A stretch of 64,000 bases of DNA from Sthenelais limicola (lineage: Eukaryota > Annelida > Polychaeta > Phyllodocida > Sigalionidae), in contig OW804097.1 of NCBI GenBank assembly GCA_942159475.1, forward strand, positions 53,154,986 through 53,218,985. The letters are read 5' to 3'. Positions 1 to 7,789 of the stretch are shown here, one piece after another (position 1 is the first letter of the stretch; each line of letters begins with the position of its first letter). The translations under genes and the position numbers were made by a program. Under the pieces are notes generated by a model, which was not told the DNA's origin, did no database searches, and saw nothing but the letters and a program-made list of their open reading frames with translations.

Positions 1-1070
1 GGTACCCCACTTTCTCTGACTGCCATGTCTGAACATCCAGATCCTTTAGTGTTGGAGGTAGGGTTAGGGTAGGGGTTAGGGTATGGGGTCTCCAGGGTTA
101 GGGGTGGGGAGGGCTCATGTGGGGGGGGGGGGGGGGGGTTGAGGGGGTTAGGGGGGCAATGGAGGGGGGTTTATGTCACAAGTCTCCTGTAGATATATGC
201 CTGCCCCCCCCTAAAAAAAATTCAGAAATTTGTTTTCATCAATGGAGTCTATCTAGGCTATCTTTTGATGATAAGAAGCCTACTGCTCCCCACCCTCTGC
301 CCTGTCCCACCCCCACCCCCACTAAACAAATTGAATTTTTGTGGAATTCTTTTTTTACTTTTTCATCAATAGAGTGTATCTAGGCCCTCTTCTGAAAGGA
401 AGCCCACTGCGCCCCTCCAACATGTGGCATTTATAATTACAATGGTCTATCAACAGGCTAGTACACATGATTCAATAAAAGTATACAGGTATTGAAAACA
501 TTGAGCCAACCCTTCGAGATGTACAAAACTGTATGTCATGATGTTTAGATTTCACATCTGATTAATGAAAACTGAAAAATATATCTTCTCCAGCTCTACA
601 GAGCTATGTCAACCAAAGCACCATTTGCAAAACTTTTCTTAGAATGGCCCTTATATTTTTGCAATAACAGTTTGTCTAAAAGAAAATGTCTTCTGAAACA
701 ATGTGCCCCAGGGGGGTCGGGGATTTACAGAAATTTCTTGCCCTGGGGGGTCGGGGATTTCATCAAATTTCCCAAAAGGCCAAGGACATTCCCCTACCTA
801 CCCGGGGGTGGGGGGGTGGGGGGGTGGGGGTTGCAATTGACAAGTGCATAAGGTATAGAGTGGGCACTGGCGGACATTCCCCCACCCCTTTAGTTGATAT
901 TGCTGTAAACTAAGGGAAATCTCCGCCTGTGTGGGGGAATGTTTTCTCAGACATTCCCCTACCATTCCCCTACCTACCCGGGGGTGGGGGGGGGGGGGGG
1001 GGTTGCAATTGACAAGTGCATAAAGGGTATCAAGCAAGTTTAGGGCAACTTTCCACTTTATATTAGTTCC
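1..1070. repeat. G-rich repeats with degenerate telomere-like motif
   Basis: No gene is visible. Positions 48-170 contain several imperfect GGGTTAGGG-type units mixed with long G runs. Positions 700-760 carry two copies of a short block ending in GGGGTCGGGGATTT. A longer block, which starts GACATTCCCCTACC, runs through a G tract and ends TTGCAATTGACAAGTGCATA, occurs at 786-850 and again at 953-1022. The telomere-like part is far too degenerate to be a chromosome end, so an interstitial or simple-repeat origin is more likely. Confidence 0.6.
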
Positions 1071-1962
1071 TATTAATGTGATTAACCTCCTCTCACAACT
1101 TAAAAGTTTATTTGATAATTTAATATAAAGATAGCCGGTTAAAGTGGTGAGATAGAAAAATCACAGCAGGGTGCCACTGGAACTCTATCCAGCCAAAACA
1201 TAGAGATGTGTGACGTCACCAGCGGTACTGGCACATCTGGTCATGCATGGGTCCTGTACCATAGATATACTGAATGGCCACTTTGGATAGAAAACCCTCT
1301 ATTTCCCAAGGAAAGCCTTCTTGTTTTAATCTCCAATACCTACAGTATTATAAGCACAAGTGTAGCTTCCTCTCATATAAATGGGCAATTCATAAGTGAA
1401 TTGTAGACATGATTTCTAGGGCAAAGAAAAAGTTATTTACATGTGCATTCACAAATTTCAAGCCATTCCTCAACATATGGAATTCTATCTTAATTGGGAC
1501 TGACCACAATTATGTGACAGCTCTGCATGGTCCCACATCACCAAACGGCCTTATCTCAATGTTCAGTTGGGTCTTCAAAGCATTTAGATTAGCAGCAGCT
1601 GTTGGTCTGTTCCAGGAGCTGAGCTCAGTGGGGGGCGAAACCATCAAGTTGGCTCTTGACTTTGATAAGCTCCCTATATGTTATTAATTAGTGAGGTCAC
1701 TCTGTCTCTGAGCAAAATGTTGTTATACCTCTCATGACATCACAGATTTGGATGGGTGAGGGTGAGGGGGCGTTGGTTTCTGCTCATATCTGCTCATATA
1801 AATTGGGTTTTTTTAGCGTTGTATTAGCATCAACATCAAATAGAGACTGGGAGATACATATGGAAATATGAGTAGATGAAGAAATCAAAATAAAAATGAT
1901 GTGTAATAATCTTGCTTGATACCCTTTAAACTGAAAATGCAGAATATTTACCAAAAATGCTT
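1071..1962. other. No recognisable feature
   Basis: AT-rich sequence with short open frames (for example 1409-1687, plus strand) that show no recognisable domain, no splice-flanked coding pattern and no repeat structure. I see nothing supportable here. Confidence 0.5.
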
Positions 1963-1980
1963 ATCATCTGGGTGAATATA

Positions 1981-2112
1981 AAAAAGTTGGTCGAAAAAAA
2001 GTTGTTCGAAAAAAAAGTTGGTCGAAAAAATATGGGTCGAAAATTTGGGTCGAAAAAAAAGTTGGTCGGAAAAAAATTTGGGTCCAAAAAAAAGTTGGTT
2101 GAAAAAAAAAAG
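1981..2112. repeat. Short tandem array, GTTGGTCGAAAAAAA type
   Basis: About seven imperfect units of 16-18 bases alternate G(T/G)(T/G)GGTCG with runs of seven to nine A. The open frames on either strand across it are low-complexity products of the repeat and not genes. Confidence 0.75.
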
Positions 2113-2174
2113 ATGTGATTATTACCTTTGCAGTTTGGAGCAATTAAATGACTTTGTTCAGATTCATGAACTTC

Positions 2175-2314
2175 AACAAAAATGCTCAACATTTACTAAC
2201 TCAGAATACAGAACTGTATTCTGAGTTAGTAATAAGAACTCATTGTTGAGCATTTTTGTTAAAGTCTGGTTTGGTATTCTCAACTAACTTTAGTTGAGCA
2301 TACCAAACCAGACT
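2175..2314. repeat. Two adjacent long hairpins (compound palindrome)
   Basis: Hairpin 1 spans 2175-2260. Its inner arms at 2193-2210 and 2215-2232 are exact reverse complements around a 4-base loop, and its outer arms at 2175-2190 and 2244-2260 also pair. Hairpin 2 follows directly: arms 2263-2276 and 2301-2314 pair exactly, with an inner pair at 2279-2287 and 2290-2298. Such structures suit a foldback or miniature inverted-repeat element or its remains. No coding function is apparent. Confidence 0.85.
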
Positions 2315-2881
2315 CCAGTTGGTTGCAGAGCTGGGTGGCATGGGGTGGCAAGCTGTCAATCAAAACAATCATTACAGCCAATTAAATGGGATATGAGTGG
2401 TGTGGTGCTTGTTTGCTGGTGTATCAGTGTGAAACTTAGGACTGATCGTGTGATGAGATATGCCTCCACACTAACACCTAACACAACGCCACAAACTTAT
2501 CACACATGATTGCTGAATTAGATGATTGACAGAATGGTACCTCATTCATTAACCTTCTCCGTTTTTTACGGAGAAGGTAAAAATCAATTCAGCGTTGGTT
2601 GGTCTGCATCAGGGAGCAGGAATATACATAGAAGATAACCTATATATTAGGTTGTTGGTATTTTATTTATATACCATTGGATTCCTCATGCCTCAAAACA
2701 TTAAAAAAGTGTATTCACATTTGAATATAAGTTGATTTTAACCCAAGTTATGGTATTTCAAAGGTTTACTGGCAGCCATTTTGTTTTTTGCGATTTTGGG
2801 GGTGTTCCCCCACCTAGATTTTTGTAGACTTTTAGTATGTTGATAAGGGGTACTAATAGTACCCAAAACCGTTGAAAAAAC
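2315..2881. other. Flank of the Polinton-like element; one perfect stem-loop
   Basis: No gene is seen. A perfect 11-bp stem (ACCTTCTCCGT at 2552-2562) closes a short T-rich loop just before 2580. A G5/C5 hairpin lies near 2797-2812. The left terminal inverted repeat of the neighbouring element should lie somewhere here, but I could not match any part of this stretch to the right flank. Confidence 0.5.
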
Positions 2882-3353
2882 CTACGTTGCAATTTGTCCT
2901 AGGTTCAACCCTATTTCTACTGGACTATCAGTAAACAATGCGATAAAGTTTTCCATTGACATATTTTCTTTGCTTTTTAAAAAGCAGTACACCATCGAAA
3001 ACTGTCCACAAAGGGCAGAATCACTACATTGAAGCTTTTTAGAGCTGTACTTGTATTTCTCGCCATTGTCTATACAGAATTGTAACATTTCCCGGTGGTA
3101 ATAACCCGGATCTTTACCCATCGAGTCAAAAAAACTCTACAAAAGTATTATTCTTTGAAATATATATAACAGCCCAGTGTCCAATAACATTTTGTGACAA
3201 TGACAGTCTAGCTGTATTAACAACATAAAACCTTTCTCCGGTTAGCATTTTTCCAAATGGTAACTCCTCAAAAGACATTGCGCCTTGGTAGCCTTTGACT
3301 GATTTTAAACATTGATCTATGTCTAAAGAACTCATTCCCTTGCTTTGGTCCAT
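2882..3353 (-). pseudogene. Adenain-like cysteine protease (PRO), frameshifted
   Basis: This is a homologue of the adenovirus/Polinton maturation protease, which cleaves capsid precursors during particle assembly. The upstream half (3353-3126) contains the catalytic His in GHWAVIY (residue 59). The downstream half (3121-2882) contains Gln31 and the nucleophile Cys38, spaced Q-x6-C as in adenain, within SALCGQF. The two halves are in different frames. The break falls in a run of seven T (minus strand, about 3129-3135), exactly where the acidic member of the triad is expected. Total length is close to the family's usual ~200 residues, so nothing but the frame is missing. It is the last gene of the minus-strand block and starts 3 bases after the preceding stop. 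A homopolymer error in the assembly would look the same as true decay. Confidence 0.82.
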
Positions 3354-3356
3354 GTT

Positions 3357-3813
3357 TTAGCTTTCGTAATAGACCTGTCGAGTCGAGTCGATTTTGACCA
3401 GAGCTGGCGACTTTCCATAGACAATGCACGAGACTGGTTCTGTTAGCTTCTCCGAGAAGGACCTCGCCAAGCTTGTGTTGCCTCGATTAATTGTGGAAAG
3501 GAGAGGCTCTCCTCTAAAGTGAAGCATTGTTGACCAAGGTAACATCGTCGACGGTTGGTTTTATGACATTGCCTGCGGAGTCGTGAATTTCCAACGTTGC
3601 AGCTATCCTTATTTTTTGTAGGTCTATTGAGTCACCAGAGGTGTTTGGAACATGGAAGGAAATGGGTGAGTCTCCCGATATGGCGCTCGTGGGTTTAAAT
3701 TCGACTATGTCCACCTCTCTAACAGAAGTGTCGACCTCAGGCAGATTAAAAATATCCATGCGCTTAGTCATTCCCTCATCAGCATTGCTCAATATGTATG
3801 TGGAGGCCGACAT
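3357..3813 (-). pseudogene. F54H12.2-like Polinton capsid-type protein, internally deleted
   Basis: The 5' part (3813-3514, 99 residues) looks like the N-terminus of the 'uncharacterized protein F54H12.2' family, which is encoded next to Polinton/adintovirus integrases: a DIFNLP-type start, then VEFKP and SISFHV-like strands and a segment ending VTLVNNASL. It then stops. An overlapping frame (3545-3357, 62 residues) ends with what resembles the C-terminus of the same family (CIVYG...VKIDSTRQVYYES). By recall the family is roughly 400 residues, so about 250 central residues are missing. I infer an internal deletion that also shifted the frame. The family is thought to be a virion structural protein. 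The family call rests on pattern memory and not on a search. Confidence 0.65.
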
Positions 3814-3830
3814 TATTATTATTATTAATA

Positions 3831-4160
3831 TTATCGTCTAAATTTTTGTTTCCCAGAAGTTTTTTTGGTTGCTCTTTTTTTGGTTACTCGTTTTTTCGGG
3901 ATCTTTTTTCTCTTTTTTTGGACACCCTTCGTTCTTTTACGAGGTTGCCTTTTTGTCTTGCGAACAGTACCCCTTCTATGTGATGAATGAGGCTTCATGT
4001 TTTTCTTCTCCTCTAATAAAGCCGCTTTGGCTCGCTCCAAAACTTCCTGCTCCGATGAATTAACCTCTACAATGCCTCCTGCTCCTTTTCCAAATGACTT
4101 TTTTGTTTTGGTAATATTTTCCCACTTGTCTTTTTCGGGTAGGTAGCTCACAAAGCTCAT
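3831..4160 (-). CDS. Lys/Arg-rich core-like basic protein of the element
   Basis: A 109-residue protein with a short ordinary N-terminal half. Its C-terminal ~50 residues are mostly Lys, Arg and Thr (KKRKK, KKRVTKKRATKK), as in virion DNA-binding core proteins. It probably condenses DNA, by analogy with adenovirus core proteins. Its ATG shares bases with the TGA of the upstream gene (ATGA overlap, 4157-4160), and the next gene starts 17 bases after its stop. This packing supports translation as part of the integrase-to-protease block. The family is not firmly identified. Confidence 0.6.
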   Translation of the reverse strand: MSFVSYLPEKDKWENITKTKKSFGKGAGGIVEVNSSEQEVLERAKAALLEEKKNMKPHSSHRRGTVRKTKRQPRKRTKGVQKKRKKIPKKRVTKKRATKKTSGKQKFRR

Positions 4161-4555
4161 TCTAACACTTTCAATTCAAGCGTGCACCTCACTTCATCCG
4201 TATCAAATGAGGGAACTGCTCCACTTGCTGTTTTTATATATATCCGAATCTTATTGCACATGCTCTCAGGTTTAACAGGCATGTAAAAGGGTAAAGCTAT
4301 TTCACCGGGGGTATTAACGATTTTGAGCAGGTTTCGAAAGCGGTCCTGAGACAATGAGCTGTACTCCAACATGCTGCAGTATACAAATAGCTCTTCTTTT
4401 AATGTTTCCACTCCCTTTATGTACAATTCCATCAACGCACACTCCCATGCTTTCTCCTGGAAATTGGTTGTACTCCTAAGTTCTACTGTAAAGTCCCAGA
4501 TCGAGTTACCTGGAACTTCATTTTTTGAGTTGTTTGAGGACAAAAATAAATACAT
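4157..4555 (-). CDS. Conserved Polinton-associated protein (MYLFLSS type), capsid-linked
   Basis: A 132-residue open frame beginning MYLFLSSNNS, followed by WDFTVEL and a WECALMEL motif. This arrangement recurs in proteins encoded beside integrases of invertebrate Polinton/adintovirus-like elements, probably a minor virion or capsid-associated protein. The frame is intact with no Cys cluster or membrane segment. Its start overlaps the integrase stop as TAATG (4557-4553) and its stop overlaps the next start as ATGA. The role is inferred from neighbours and remembered family patterns, and no structure-level evidence is available. Confidence 0.6.
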   Translation of the reverse strand: MYLFLSSNNSKNEVPGNSIWDFTVELRSTTNFQEKAWECALMELYIKGVETLKEELFVYCSMLEYSSLSQDRFRNLLKIVNTPGEIALPFYMPVKPESMCNKIRIYIKTASGAVPSFDTDEVRCTLELKVLE

Positions 4556-5682
4556 TATTGCGCCTCGTTGATATTTTTCAAGTCCTTTTCAGACACCCAG
4601 CTATTGAAGGAGGACGGCCAGTGATGCCACTTCAGTATGAAACCTACCTTTTCCTTGAGTTTCTTCTTTTGAATGACCTTCTCCACTTTATAGAGTGTGT
4701 CTTGACTCACACAGACTTTCTGAAGCTCGTGCTCGAAAAAACGCCCGTCTATTTCCTTGTTGTTCCAATCCTTTAAGGTGTATTGAGGAATGGCCTGCTT
4801 TGCTTGACGGGATGTGATTATAAAGAGCTCATGGGTGTATTTCTCGTCGTATTTTCGACTAAAGGCATGCCTCCATTTTGAAATTCTCACCGTGTCCCCC
4901 ACCTCAAATTTAAATATGGATTTAAACGGAGGCGCGTATTTACTCACTTTCCTTCTCTTTTTCTTTCTCGGACCGTACTGAGCATCCCATAAATCAACGT
5001 TTGAGCTTGTTAAGGCATCGCTGGGAGAGCGCTTAATTATCCGGTGTCTCGATAGATTGTAAGCTTTCGTGGCTAGAGGTAATACGTCGATCCAACGGTG
5101 GGTTTGCTTGTGATACATATATTTTGTCAATTTGTGCTTAATCGTAGCTATAAGCCTTTCTGCTAGCGATGCTTGGGTCTTGTTGCGAGTAATCACCTGT
5201 TTTACACCCACTTCGTTAAAGTAATTGTGCACCCATTTATTGTCAAATTCCGGGCCTCCATCGGAGCGAAACACATCAGGTTTTCCTTTTCTAAATATGG
5301 TTCTCAATGCTGCGACCATTTCCACCCCCTTTAGGGTTTTTAAAGGGTGAGTGTAGCCATACCTTGTAAAGACATCGATGGCTACAAGAAAATATCGGTA
5401 GGAATCGTTGCTATCGCGCAGTTTGACCAAATGGGCGCTATCAGCATCGAACTGATATTTTTTTTTGGCTGCTACAACGCGTAATTTGCGCTTGGGTGCA
5501 GGGGATTCGTTGTATATAGTATACGTTTCCTCACCCTCCAAAAATGTTTCCACATCATCAAACTTTATTCCTTTAGTTTTGGCTTCTTTGTACAATTGCC
5601 GCGCCGTTCCAAATCCAGCTGGGTGATAAGGATCATAGTAAATCTTTTTCAGAAACCTCGCGGTTGCCATAATGCTTTCCAA
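4555..5682 (-). CDS. Polinton-type integrase (DDE, rve fold) with C-terminal chromodomain
   Basis: A 375-residue intact open frame. It catalyses element insertion by strand transfer in the nucleus. The catalytic core runs from about residue 75 to 210: the first acidic residue is D79 or D81 (YQFDAD), the second is D141 (RSDGGPEF), and the Glu is E175 (SLAERL), 33 residues later. The motif AIDVFTRYGYTHPLK is typical of retroviral-type integrases of Polintons. A basic linker (PRKKKRRK) follows. The last ~48 residues (KVEKVI...FILKWHHWP..FNSWV) form a chromodomain, which can target insertion to marked chromatin. The start codon could be M1 or M5 (5682 or 5670), and both overlap the end of the upstream gene. 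This is the best-preserved core gene of the element. Confidence 0.92.
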   Translation of the reverse strand: MESIMATARFLKKIYYDPYHPAGFGTARQLYKEAKTKGIKFDDVETFLEGEETYTIYNESPAPKRKLRVVAAKKKYQFDADSAHLVKLRDSNDSYRYFLVAIDVFTRYGYTHPLKTLKGVEMVAALRTIFRKGKPDVFRSDGGPEFDNKWVHNYFNEVGVKQVITRNKTQASLAERLIATIKHKLTKYMYHKQTHRWIDVLPLATKAYNLSRHRIIKRSPSDALTSSNVDLWDAQYGPRKKKRRKVSKYAPPFKSIFKFEVGDTVRISKWRHAFSRKYDEKYTHELFIITSRQAKQAIPQYTLKDWNNKEIDGRFFEHELQKVCVSQDTLYKVEKVIQKKKLKEKVGFILKWHHWPSSFNSWVSEKDLKNINEAQ

Positions 5683-6080
5683 TCAGGCTCGATTTTTCTC
5701 TTTTGACCTTGGACAGGAATGCCTGGTGGTGGTGGAACTCGCTTGTTCCCACTGCGTTCAAGTCTTTTTTTGTTTTTTTGGGGTGAGGTTTTAGGCGCAG
5801 CTCGTGCATTTGTAGTCTCGGGAGAAGGAGCGGGGGGAGCCGGCTTAGGAGAAGGAGCAGGCTTAGGAAAAGGAGCATCATCAGGCTTAGAAGAAGGAGC
5901 AGCAAGAGCAGGAGCAGGAGCATCATTGTCGGGCTCAGAAGCGTTGAAACTAGGAACGGCGCCATGATCACTGCCGGAAGGGGTAAGTGTCGCAGCAGCA
6001 GCAGCAGCAGCTCCTTCCCCCATACCATTCTGAATGGAAGTGTAGCGCTCAAATGGGATAAGGACCATTTTCCTCATCAT
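5649..6080 (-). CDS. Pro/Ala-rich protein with conserved MVLIPFERY start
   Basis: 143 residues. The N-terminus RKMVLIPFERYTSIQ resembles the start of a small protein found just upstream of the integrase in related elements. The middle is low-complexity Ala/Pro/Ser/Lys, including a run of seven Ala, and the tail is basic with KRKIEPDW. No catalytic motif is seen. It overlaps the integrase start by 34 bases, and its ATG overlaps the TGA that ends the frameshifted continuation of the upstream small protein. It may be a virion or scaffold component. Function unknown. Confidence 0.55.
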   Translation of the reverse strand: MMRKMVLIPFERYTSIQNGMGEGAAAAAAATLTPSGSDHGAVPSFNASEPDNDAPAPALAAPSSKPDDAPFPKPAPSPKPAPPAPSPETTNARAAPKTSPQKNKKRLERSGNKRVPPPPGIPVQGQKRKIEPDWKALWQPRGF

Positions 6081-6392
6081 GTAGTAAGGCTTAAAAGTTG
6101 CTCTTTTACCAAGTGAAAAGTGTCAATTATCCTTCCTTGGTTCTTGTCGATCAATTGGGCTCTCACCTTTACGCTTTTATTTTTATCACCAATTTTTTTG
6201 GAGTAGCCTTTTGTTTTTTTGTACTTCCCTTTTAGCTTTTGGACTCAAGGGTAAATGGAGTAGGTTCCATGCTATTTCACTTATCATTTTTACTTGCTCA
6301 TTTGTGGCGGTGGAAAGTAATGTCTCAGCCTGAATTTTGCTTGGAGTCGAAAGAAACAATGACAAGAATGCTCTTTCCTTAGATAGTGACAT
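6077..6392 (-). pseudogene. Small conserved Polinton-associated protein, frameshifted near its C-terminus
   Basis: The open frame 6392-6186 encodes 68 residues. The pattern FLSLFLSTPSKIQAETLL, then SEIAWNLLHLPLSP, then a Lys/Arg-rich helix resembles a short protein seen upstream of capsid genes in invertebrate Polinton-like elements. The frame stops just after a run of seven A (minus strand, about 6191-6197). In the frame one base over, coding continues for about 35 residues with the family's usual basic character and ends in a TGA that overlaps the next gene's ATG at 6077-6080. This suggests a one-base insertion in the homopolymer. The start lies 14 bases inside the BIR gene. Function unknown. 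Confidence 0.5.
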
Positions 6393-6894
6393 GACTCAAG
6401 TTAAAGCCCAGCTCGTCGTCGTCGACGTTGTCGTCGTCTATTTTCCTCCCACCAGGTCCGTCACACTCATCTAGCAAAAAGGCAGCAAAGCTGTTTGGTT
6501 CACGTGCCCAGTGAATGTGATGGCGTCGGGATAAGTTTACGCTTCTTTGTAGGCCCTCTACACGTGACGTAAGTTGGGATACTTGAGCCTTGTACTCGCT
6601 CACTTTTCCAACAAGCTTTAGTATGGTCTCCACTGAGTAAGTAACGTCCAAAAGTTTTCTTTTAGCCAGGTCGCATTTAGGCGAATGGAAGGCGTGCTCT
6701 ATGGCAGGGATCTCGTCCTCGCGCCAAGAGTGTATTTTGATCCCGCAATGGAAGCACTGCACCCAATCTCCAACGCCTGTGTAAAAGAACCCGTTCCTGC
6801 AACAGGCAAACTTGGATAGAAAAGGATGAATCCAATGCCTAAAACTATCCAATCGGCTCTCATAGTCAGCCATGGATGGGTGTAAGGGAGCCAT
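6379..6894 (-). CDS. BIR-domain (IAP-like) protein carried by the element
   Basis: 171 residues with one baculoviral IAP repeat at about 13-80. SFRHW is followed by GFFYTGVGDWVQCFHCG, then W57 and EHAFHSPKC, with zinc ligands C47, C50, H67 and C74 all present. Residues 86-118 look like a coiled coil, and the C-terminus is acidic (DDDNVDDDE). There is no RING or CARD. BIR domains bind caspases or IAP-binding motifs, and viral ones block apoptosis. Single-BIR survivin-like proteins have other roles. The frame is complete and lies first among the contiguous block of overlapping genes. The likeliest origin is capture from a host, with a possible role in keeping the infected or donor cell alive. 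Domain call high confidence; role inferred. Confidence 0.88.
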   Translation of the reverse strand: MAPLHPSMADYESRLDSFRHWIHPFLSKFACCRNGFFYTGVGDWVQCFHCGIKIHSWREDEIPAIEHAFHSPKCDLAKRKLLDVTYSVETILKLVGKVSEYKAQVSQLTSRVEGLQRSVNLSRRHHIHWAREPNSFAAFLLDECDGPGGRKIDDDNVDDDELGFNLSHVTI

Positions 6895-6950
6895 GTTGCG
6901 CTAATTATTATTCAATGTAAACCACAGGGTTCTGACCACCAAATATTCTA

Positions 6951-7659
6951 CTAAAGTCTAAAGTCCAAAGTTACCTGCTGTTCCAAGGCATTCAACATAT
7001 CCAAATCGCTTGGTACATTGTCCATTTTATCTATTCCATACTCCTCAATAATGGACTGTAGTGTGGGAGCCTCAATCTCTGTAGTGTGGAAATCAATCTC
7101 TGATATATCCAGCGGAATAGACAAATCTAACGGTGACAAATCCCCCTCCTCAGGTACACTCACAGGCAAATGAGCCGGTAAGGGAGCAGTAGGAGCAACA
7201 GGAGCAGGAGCAGGAATTGCACTCGATTCATGAGTAGTTGTTGGAAGCTATAGAAAAAGAAAAAAAATTCACTCTAATCAACTCACTGTAATCAGTTCTT
7301 CACTTTTCACTAATGCAGTCAAATATAAAATATAAAAATAGCTCACCATACAAAAAGTACTCCTCTCCCTATTAGCTGCTTCCATCTACAATATCATAAC
7401 ATAGACATAGTAAAAATAAAATCACAAGAGTATTCCCAAAGGCATAATTCCAAAGTCGTAATTCCAAACTCCAAAATTATACACTCACTTGTCGTAAATA
7501 AGCCATTTGTCCTTGAACATACTTATGCCGCTCTATTCCTCGCTCAAGAGCCCAAAAGTATAATTGCACTGCATCGGAAAATTGAGTAACTTCCTCATAC
7601 CTAACTTCTTCCATGGTCAAATGTTTTTTCAAATTAATCACGCGCTCTTTTTCCACCAT
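6951..7659 (-). CDS. Unrecognised 168-aa protein encoded by three exons (two ~100-bp introns)
   Basis: The exons are 7659-7489, 7385-7347 and 7247-6951. The donors are GTGAGT and GTGAGC, the acceptors ATTGTAG and CTATAG, and all junctions are in phase 0, giving 168 residues and a stop. Exon 1 has a helical, charged segment (VTQFSDAVQLYFWALERGIERHKYV), exon 2 only 13 residues, and exon 3 a Pro/Ala linker followed by an acidic, Leu-rich tail (LDLSIPLDISEIDF, LDMLNALEQQ). That tail resembles a transcription-activation region, but this is only an impression. The start could also be M at 7614. It lies back to back with the plus-strand gene at 7790, suggesting a shared promoter. Introns of 99 and 103 bases are shorter than any in the two host genes here. 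No homologue recognised. Confidence 0.55.
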
Positions 7660-7732
7660 ATATATATATGTACAATGTAGCATATGACCAACTCCACCTG
7701 GTGAGGTAATGAGGCAATACATTTCACTGGGT

Positions 7733-7742
7733 TTATTTAAAG
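7733..7742 (+). promoter_or_regulatory. TATA-like box upstream of the divergent gene
   Basis: TTTATTTAAA lies about 50 bases before the ATG at 7790, a good distance for a TATA box with a short 5' leader. It favours the 7790 start over the in-frame ATG at 7709, which lies upstream of it. Confidence 0.35.
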
Positions 7743-7789
7743 AAAGATCGAGCGTCGCCCGACTCAAAACAAACAGTCTCCTCAACGCA

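Noticed and set aside
2294..2509. 71-codon plus-strand frame
   Set aside because: It begins inside a hairpin, has no recognisable domain and no neighbouring coding signal.
3126..3135. Programmed ribosomal frameshift in the protease
   Set aside because: Restoring the frame needs a +1 shift in a plain T7 run, and a second gene has the same kind of break in an A7 run; homopolymer mutation or sequencing error is simpler.
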